Shown: one piece after another, positions 58,001 to 64,000 of the stretch | Numbering within the stretch: position 1 is the stretch's first letter | Layout: each line of letters begins with the position of its first letter | DNA from: Muricea muricata | Lineage: Eukaryota > Cnidaria > Anthozoa > Malacalcyonacea > Plexauridae | Assembly (NCBI GenBank): GCA_963855995.1 | Contig: OY979728.1 | Location: 10,004,004 to 10,068,003 of the forward strand | DNA: 64,000 nucleotides | Direction: 5' to 3' | Notes under the pieces: model-generated | What the model was told of the DNA's origin: nothing | The model's database searches: none | Seen by the model: the letters and a program-made list of their open reading frames with translations, nothing else | Translations under genes and position numbers: made by a program

Positions 58001-61000
58001 TCAACGACAAGGAAGTGAAATTGCCCTCAGGACAAAAAATTACGATAGTTGTCGGGGATTTGGCACAACAAACGGTATATTTAGATAGATTTTAGTACAT
58101 TTCTGTGTAAAATATGAGTGTAACTATTAAAACTATACCAAGCTGAGTTCAAGCGTGATGAGTCTAAGCTCTTTATTGTTTGTCATGCAGTATGATTAAT
58201 TTCTTCCGAAACAAAACTGGACTAATAACGAGAAATTTTATTTTCCAGCGATAAAGCTGTTCGAAATACAATAATTCGTAGCGACTTCGTCCCAGAGTTT
58301 ATAGATTTTATTCTTGTTTTAGGTTGACGTCATTGTAAACTCAACCAGTGGCAAAGTTGATTTGAAAGGAAACCCATGTGGAAAGGCTTTACTTAAAATG
58401 GCTGGTCAAGAATTGAGGGAAGAATGTAAGAAAATCGGCAGTCTTGAGAAAGGAGAAATGGGTTCAACCAAACCAGGGAAACTCTGTTGTAAATGTGTAT
58501 ACCATGTCCGTTTATCATCCTGGAGGAAGGGAAAGGGAGAATTGGTAAGTTTAGTTTGATTTTCAAGTCTCGTTTACCCCCCAGATAAGCATTCTATGTA
58601 ATTAATTCCGCAATAAGTTGTTCAGATCGAAGACGTAAATGTTCCAGAATGAGGTATAGTCAGGGCCATCACAGGGGCGAGGTGTCACCCCCCTTATAAA
58701 ACTCCCCATGGTCATCACGAGGATGAGGTGTCACCCCCCCCCCCCCCTATAAAACTCCCATTGTCGGCAAATGAATACTTTGTTGGCAAAACCGTGTGAT
58801 GCTTCGTCTCCGACGTTTTGTTCGCATGTCATATTGCAAAACAGTAAATACACTAGCCAGCGTGGCAGGCTCTTAGGAAAACAACGGAGAGAAGAGCCTG
58901 CCCGGAAGCCCGGGTAATTTTCATACCGCCCACATTCCTAATTATGCAATATATAAATGACATGTTTTGTCATAATTTGTTGGAAGAAACTATTTTTAGG
59001 ACACATGTAACAAAGTAAACAACCTAAATATGCTAGCTGGCCACATTGGCAGTAAATATTACTGTAATATGTTGTCGCTTACTCCAAAATATGCCAATCA
59101 AAGAAAAACTGGCCAATCGCAATTCTCGGCCTCTCACGGCCGAGATGTATGAAAATTACCCGGGCTTCCGGGCAGGCTCTTCTCTCCGTTGTTTTCCTAA
59201 GAGCCTGCCACGCTGGCTATAAATACACTTACATTTGAATTTAATATCCGATATACTAAATTCGAGGGGACATTCCATAAAATATTAGTAGAATACTGTT
59301 TATGCAGTTATAAGTTACTGACAGTGACATCATTAGCCAAAAGTCTTTGACAACGAGAATGAAAAGTCTTTGAGAATGTCAGTTTCTGATTGGCCACGCT
59401 CAACGAAAAATTAACGGTCCCCCTCCCCTTGCCTAGTTCAACGTCCTTGTCGGCGGCCCTGGAAATAGTTTTAGATCATGTACATGTTAGACGCGCCTAA
59501 AATTAATAGCTAGTTTAAATTTCCTTCTTTAGGTTCTCCGGAAGATTATGGAAGAATGCCTGGTGCAACTTGAGAAAGACGAATTTGTATCCATAGCGTT
59601 TCCTGCAATTGGTACAGGAAAATTGAAATTCCCACGTCCCAAAGTTGCAGGAATTTTTTTTTCAGAAGTGATAAACTTCTTCATGGCGCATCCACAATCG
59701 CCTATTAACGATGTTCGTTTTGTCGCGTATCATAAAGATCAATCAACAGTGGACGCATTTCTTGGTTTGTCATGTCCCTTTATATTATATTGTGTTCTGG
59801 CGTGCCTTGCGACGCGATGTGCTCTCTATACAGGTAGTTCAAAAAACGTATACTCAGTGCTGTTTCACACTTTATTCATTATAGGTGCAGTTCAAGAAAT
59901 CAAATCAAGAAATCAATCAAAATCTAGTACCCCAGTAGGAGCAAGAGGACAAGCAGGAAGACCAGCACAAGTTCAGACGACAGCAGTAGCACCAACACAG
60001 GTACCCGCAAAAGGACCAACAGCTGCAACAGGACCAACAACAGCAACAGGGCCAACAACCGCAACAGGACCAACAACCGCAACAGGACCAACAACAGCAA
60101 CAGCAACTGGACCAAAAACAGCAATTAGACCAACAACAGGACCTGGACCAAAAATAGCAACAGGACCAACAGCAGCAACAGGACTAACAACAGCAAGTGG
60201 ACTAAAAACAGCAACTGGACCAACAACCGCAACGGGACCAACAACAGCAACGGGACCTAAAACAGCAACGGGACCTAAAACAGCAACGGGACCAAAAACA
60301 GAAACAGGACCAACAACAGCAACAGGACCAACAACAGCAACAGGACCAACAGCTACAACAAGACTAAAAACAGCAAGAGGACCAACAGCTGCAACAGGAC
60401 CAACAACAGCAGCAGGATTAACAACAGCAACAGGACTAACAACAGCAACAGGAACAACAGCTGCAACAGAACCAACAACAGCAACAGGACCAACATTAGC
60501 AAAAAGACCAACAACAGCAACAAGATCAACAACAGCAACAGGACTAACAACAGCAACAGGACCAACAGCTGCAACAGGACCAACAGCTGCAACAGGACCA
60601 ACAACAGCAACAGGACCAACAGCAGCGATAGAATCAATAGCAACAGGAGCGGTACTAGCGACACTACCAGCGGCCAGTACGACCAATGTTACTGCGAATG
60701 ACAAGCCTGATGGCTCGTTGGAGATTTCCTTTGCGAGTAGCAACATCACAGTTCAAGTTGTTTGTGATGACATCATCAATGAAACCACCGATCTCATCAT
60801 GCACGTTATCAGCCAAGATTTCCCTTTCGAGGGTGGAGTCGCCAAAGCCCTTGTAAAAGCGGGGGGTGACAGCATCGTCCAAGAATGCAAAGCACTCGGG
60901 CAGCCAGCCCTCTTTTCCACCCAGTACACAAAGGCAGGAAATCTAACCGTGAATCAAATTGCCCATGTTATCGGACCGGTCAATAATACTACCTTTGCCG

Positions 61001-62889
61001 ATCTCGCAAGATGTCTACATAATTTTTTCGACGATATTTTAAAGAAAAACATTGCCAAGGTTTCCTTTTCCGCCACGGGTACTGGCACATTGGATTATTC
61101 AGAAAGTGAATCGGTCGATTTGATCTTTGACAATTTGTTCCGAATTGCTCAGAAGAAAAATCCAACCTTAAGTTTGGTTCGCATTGTGATTTTGGAAAAA
61201 GCGAAGTTTGTGAAGTTCAAAGATGCAGCCAAAGCTTACATCTCCTCCGAGTGTGACGCGGATCCCACTACGAGGCTCGGGATATTTTTAAGAATTTATT
61301 CCGATGATAAGAGAAAGATTGACAAGGCATGGAGCGAGTTGAAGAAAAAGATCGATGAAAATATTGAGGAAAGGCATATAAGAGATGACATGATCAAAAA
61401 GTTTACCTTCAGCGATTTTAAGAATTTGCGTAAACTGGGGCGCGATTTTGATTTTGATATAGAAGTTGACGAGCGCAAAGGGGAGGTAACATTCAAAGGG
61501 CATGTTCATGATATCGCCAATGTTCAAGAAAAGATCAATGAAATTGTGAAAGGTAAAAATCTTATTTTTGAATTATTATTTATTCTTATTTTCGAATCCC
61601 TACAGGCAAAATAAAACTACGCTAATCAGGCTAATTTTTCTCTCTATTTTTAAAGAAAAGTTCAATGAAGTTCTGAAGAATGTTAAAGAGAATTCCTATG
61701 GTATTGTGAGCGAAGGTAATTTTGAATGACCAACTTGATAGCCTTATCCTCGTCAAGACCGCAGAGCATGCATGGATTGTTTGGATGGATGGACAGCGCG
61801 ATACTGCGCACTAGTCATGCGACATGAAGAAATAACCTTTGAAGCTTTTCCTTAGAGATAACGAGGCATCTTTTAAAAGTTTCTTGCTCCAATCTTAACT
61901 TTTAAAGTTTCCTACCCAACTATGTGTTGTCGCTGCAAGCAATCCACTTTGTCGTTAAGGATTGGGAAATGCCTGTTATAATAAACGAACTGACCATGAA
62001 TTTGTGTGCATGTTTATCTAAATACCAATTCCTAAATTGCCATTGTCGCTAGCCAATTCAACCGTCATATTAACACCTACAATTGCATCTATTTTTTAAG
62101 TTCCATCGTACTGGAGTCCGAAACCCGATAATAGAAAATATCACAAGTTTGCACTTTAAACTAGCAGCCAGGAATACAAGAATATTAAAACAGCATTCCA
62201 TGCAACGGCCCAAAATAAAATTGTCTCGATCGAAAGAATACAAAATGAAGAAATTTATGGCTTGTTTAATATGAAACGCCAACTAATGGCGAAAAAATAC
62301 GGCGACAAGTTCAAAAACATGGAAAAGAGGTTGTTTCATGGCACTGCACCTCAAAATGTCGACAAAATCAACGCTGGTGGATTGAACAGAAGTTATGCGG
62401 GAGCAAATGGTAAGAGCTTTATCTCGACATTGCTTATACCAACGTTTGTGTATCAAAGACTTTTGAAATAGAATTATATCCTACATTTTCTTCATTTCCA
62501 TGTACCTCCATGTCTGCCCACTTGGATTATCTGTTTGTTTCTTTAAATACAAAGAAATTCCATGCTATTTTCTTTTTAATTTCATCAACAATACTTTTTC
62601 AGCTACAGTGCATGGCAAAGGTGTCTACTTTGCAGTAAATGCCGAGTACTCCTGTTCGACAAAGTTCTCGCCCGCGGACTCTCAGGGTAACCGTTACATG
62701 TATTACGCCAATGTTTTGGTCGGAGAATACACGAAAGGAGACCCCAGTATGCTTGTCGCTCCAAGTAAGGGCACCTCCGATCCAAATGAAAGATATGACT
62801 CAGTGGTCGACGACGTTGGAAACCCCACCATGTACGTTCTGTTTCAAGACTACGAATATTACACCGAGTATCTTATTACTTTCAGATAA
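52083..62889 (+). CDS. PARP14-like: PARP14-like gene E, premature stop before the ART domain
   Basis: Fourteen exons, all GT/AG: 52083-52266, 53008-53099, 53239-53440, 54393-54629, 54977-55219, 55309-56219, 56773-57243, 57682-58074, 58323-58544, 59533-59764, 59885-61552, 61656-61715, 62101-62409, 62603-62889. They sum to 5511 nt, but the codon at 62157-62159 is TAA where gene C has CAA, so the predicted product is 1657 aa: RRM1 1-62, spacer 62-92, RRM2 93-160, RRM3 160-239, RRM4-like 239-320, KH-like 320-623 and 624-780, macro1 about 890-1063, linker, macro2 and KH 1063-1619, mini-exon 1619-1639. The ART exons downstream are otherwise intact (LFHGTAP, GVYFAVN, NPTMY). The product would read ADP-ribose but not transfer it, unless the stop is read through. 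The intron 59765-59884 is 120 bp and has no in-frame stop, so its retention would stay open. Closest to gene C throughout. Confidence 0.88.
52654..52663 (-). promoter_or_regulatory. ISRE-like core in gene E intron 1
   Basis: TTTCGATTTC (complement GAAATCGAAA), at the position homologous to the gene C intron-1 ISRE-like pair. Confidence 0.35.
57360..57640. repeat. Degenerate TTGCAACAAGTTG repeat block, gene E
   Basis: Shorter counterpart of the gene C block at 30490-30935, at the same place between KH-like exon 2 and macro1. Confidence 0.7.
57682..58074 (+). CDS. PARP14-like: Gene E macro1 first exon with internal duplication
   Basis: 393 nt against 297 in C and 306 in B. The extra residues are a second, diverged copy of the segment that in C reads SAKAAAGNNGSSTAMNLPYQ: here [20 protein letters not shown] is followed by [20 protein letters not shown]. 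The duplication is in frame and lies in the loop just before the first macro1 strand ([12 protein letters not shown]). Confidence 0.85.
58668..58760 (+). repeat. Short direct duplication, GAGGTGTCACCCCCC unit
   Basis: Two tandem ~48-bp copies of a unit containing GAGGTGTCACCCCCC and TATAAAACTCCC in the gene E macro1 intron. The second has an expanded C tract. Confidence 0.75.
58854..59219. mobile_element. Inverted-repeat element with ~70-bp TIRs and ~10-bp target duplication
   Basis: The left arm TAGCCAGCGTGGCAGGCTCT... is an almost exact complement of the right arm ending ...AGAGCCTGCCACGCTGGCTA. TAAATACACT occurs immediately on both sides. TIRs this long with a 9-11-bp duplication suggest a Mutator-like non-autonomous element. 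It lies between macro1 exons 2 and 3 of gene E. Confidence 0.8.
59885..61552 (+). CDS. PARP14-like: Gene E exon: expanded TGPTTA linker, macro2 and KH-like domain
   Basis: [10 protein letters not shown] leads to [16 protein letters not shown], then some 35 copies of a six-residue TATGPT-type repeat (60016-60640), then [19 protein letters not shown] and macro2 with [17 protein letters not shown] and [13 protein letters not shown] (Thr replaces the Ile in the second loop of the other copies). The KH-like unit [14 protein letters not shown] follows. At 1668 nt it is 651 nt longer than the gene C exon, almost all from the repeat. Confidence 0.9.
60016..60640 (+). repeat. Coding minisatellite, 18-bp unit (Thr-Ala-Thr-Gly-Pro-Thr)
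   Basis: About 35 imperfect units of ACAGCAACAGGACCAACA, always in frame. Substitutions give variants (GLTTA, GPKTA, RPTTA). The encoded ~208-residue tract is disordered and mucin-like. The open frame on the opposite strand is a by-product of the repeat. Confidence 0.92.
61656..61715 (+). CDS. PARP14-like: Gene E mini-exon (20 codons) between KH and ART
   Basis: 60 nt, phase 1 on both sides, reading [20 protein letters not shown]; homologous to the gene C mini-exon at 34767-34817 with three extra residues. Confidence 0.75.
62101..62889 (+). CDS. PARP14-like: Gene E ART exons, downstream of the premature stop
   Basis: 62101-62409 and 62603-62889. The stop at 62157-62159 falls 19 codons into the domain (FAL-stop-TSSQEY; gene C has FALQTSSQEY). 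Downstream, [29 protein letters not shown] and [13 protein letters not shown] are all in frame. Preservation of everything after the stop means the stop is recent, a polymorphism or an error, or is bypassed. Confidence 0.85.
62157..62159 (+). other. In-frame TAA at start of gene E ART domain
   Basis: GCACTTTAAACTAGC in E against GCACTTCAAACTAGC in C. The frame was fixed from the 62101 acceptor and confirmed by the conserved codons on both sides. Confidence 0.92.
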
Positions 62890-63066
62890 CTTTTTAGCGC
62901 AATGTTTATTGAACAAATTTTCATCAGATTATTTTTTATATGGGTAGCATGACAATGCATTCTGACGGAGGCAGCATTGTTATAAAAGTTGAAATGTGAA
63001 CGCTTATTATCAGTTTTCCAGCCAGCCGTGTCGACACTAAAAAGATGCGCACTAGTAATTTTAATT

Positions 63067-63096
63067 TACACTGAGTATCTTATTACCTTCAAATAG
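63067..63096 (+). pseudogene. Relic of an ART last-exon end
   Basis: The 30 bases translate as YTEYLITFK followed by TAG, the exact C-terminal motif of this family, 178 bp after the gene E stop. Probably the remnant of another ART exon joined here by deletion. Confidence 0.65.
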
Positions 63097-63140
63097 AAGT
63101 ATATTAACAAAAAAGTACAAACTTATTAAGACTTACAGCA

Positions 63141-63285
63141 ACCATGCAAACATACAAGGAACTTAAAAATGTTTTGTTCAGGAATTATAGCATATAATAT
63201 TCAGGCTGCCGGGCAAAATGAAGCAAATACGAAAACGATACCGTTTGGGTAAAAATGCTAAGGTACAGCTTGAACGAATCAATAG
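63141..63285 (+). repeat. Segment duplicated downstream of gene C
   Basis: Close copy of 37861-38003; see that entry. Confidence 0.88.
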
Positions 63286-63383
63286 CAGCTGGGAAATTTG
63301 TCTGAGCATGCGCCAGATAAGCCTGCGTGAACGCGTGGAAATTGCGTGATTTACGCGTGGTATTTAAAAATCATATAACAAAC

Positions 63384-63455
63384 ATGGATCACAAGCATTT
63401 TCAGTGGACTAAACGACCTTTTAGCGTAATTTTTAAGAACAAGCTAACAAATCAG
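63384..63455 (+). CDS. Weak candidate first exon of a downstream gene
   Basis: ATG with 24 codons (MDHKHFQWTKRPFSVIFKNK...) ending at a strong CAG|GTGAGT donor, after a short GC-richer stretch. There is no recognisable family and no second exon before the window edge. It may be chance. Confidence 0.2.
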
Positions 63456-64000
63456 GTGAGTAGATATAAACATGAAGGCCAAGTTCGAGCTAAAATCATG
63501 TTGGAGCAAAAGGCTGATTTTTTAAAATTCGACTCAAACTAGTCAACGCTCGTACTCGAACGTCAATACAAAAATGCCACTGAAATCGATCGACTAAACG
63601 CATTAGTCAATTGAAAAATATCTTTACCATTTGTACGAAAACATTTATACAGTATCAAAGACATCATTGCACTGACGGCTCACGTGATTGTGGATGTTTT
63701 ATCACTTTCACGACCATTTCAACAACAACCGTAATTTAAAGTACTTTTCCAGTAGCGAGTTTCACAACAAACAATTGGCCATTAGCGGAATTTATAAAAC
63801 AAAAAAATTGGTTTCGAAAGAAACATAAACATATTGGAAGTAACAGGAAACAAATATCTTTTTGGAGCAAAAGCTAAATTTTTCAGTATTAAGTCAAACG
63901 TAAATTCAACATCGCGCTTAATTCTTGGCAACCCACTTACATGTCAAAGTTTGGAAATTTGCTTCAACAGACGATATCGTCACTTCAAAATATGATTAAC

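Larger units (their letters stand above)
62890..64000. other. Gene E 3' flank and right edge
   Basis: 62890-63000 and 63141-63285 copy gene C's 3' flank. Between them lie the tiny ART relic at 63067-63096 and unrelated sequence, so the flank was rearranged after duplication. From 63600 to the edge I see nothing recognisable. Confidence 0.65.

Noticed and set aside
59765..59884. Treating 59548-61614 as one uninterrupted exon
   Set aside because: The 120-bp stretch has GT/AG ends exactly at the exon borders conserved in A-D and its translation is not conserved; retention is possible but not the default.
59924..60749. Long antisense open frames (Val-Gly-Pro or Leu-rich) opposite the gene E linker
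   Set aside because: They mirror the coding minisatellite on the + strand; no homology and no separate gene structure.
1..64000. CRISPR arrays, operons or other prokaryotic features
   Set aside because: The window has spliced animal genes; the repeats are microsatellites and MITEs without regular spacers.

Overview
This is a eukaryotic (animal) genomic window: A+T-rich, with many small exons bounded by clean GT/AG splice sites, and full of microsatellites, palindromic MITEs, hAT- and mariner-type repeats and a decayed LINE. The gene family and repeat style suggest a marine invertebrate, probably a cnidarian; that is inference, since no barcode-type gene is present.

Coding content is almost entirely one family: five tandem copies (A-E) of a PARP14-like, macrodomain-containing mono-ADP-ribosyltransferase. 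Gene A (+, 1-7422) enters from the left edge; only its last exons are here (end of macro1, macro2-KH, ART). Gene B (+, 11258-23127) is complete, 13 exons, 1357 aa, but has lost macro2 by an in-frame deletion. Gene C (+, 25214-37151) is complete apart from a 200-N gap that appears to hide no coding sequence; 14 exons, about 1587 aa. Gene D (-, 51132-40433) is inverted and carries two frameshifts and a stop codon with every splice site still intact, so it is probably a young pseudogene. Gene E (+, 52083-62889) has all 14 exons and a greatly expanded Thr/Ala/Gly/Pro linker, but an in-frame TAA lies just before its catalytic domain, predicting a 1657-aa product without ART activity.

The shared architecture is RRM1 - short spacer exon - RRM2 - RRM3 - RRM4-like - large KH-like exon - second KH-like exon - macro1 (three exons) - linker + macro2 + KH-like (one exon) - optional mini-exon - ART catalytic domain (two exons). 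No WWE domain is visible between the last KH and the ART. The ART domains keep His (LFHGT) and Tyr (GVYFARD) but have Met or Ile where poly-ADP-ribose polymerases have Glu, predicting mono-ADP-ribosylation. In vertebrates PARP14 and relatives write and read ADP-ribose in interferon-linked antiviral responses. The domain losses, inactivations, linker expansion and conversion-like tracts look like a rapidly diversifying immune locus. IRF/ISRE-like motifs occur in the 5' regions or first introns of C, D and E.

Non-coding layout: 7423-11257 (A-B spacer) holds an RRM3 relic, a palindromic repeat and a hAT MITE with a perfect 8-bp target duplication. 23128-25213 (B-C) has decayed repeat sequence and the C promoter. 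37152-40432 (C-D, convergent) holds three mariner-type MITEs. 51133-52082 is the head-to-head D/E promoter region. 62890-64000 holds duplicated 3' flank, a tiny ART relic and one weak candidate exon. Introns are heavily colonised by foldback elements.
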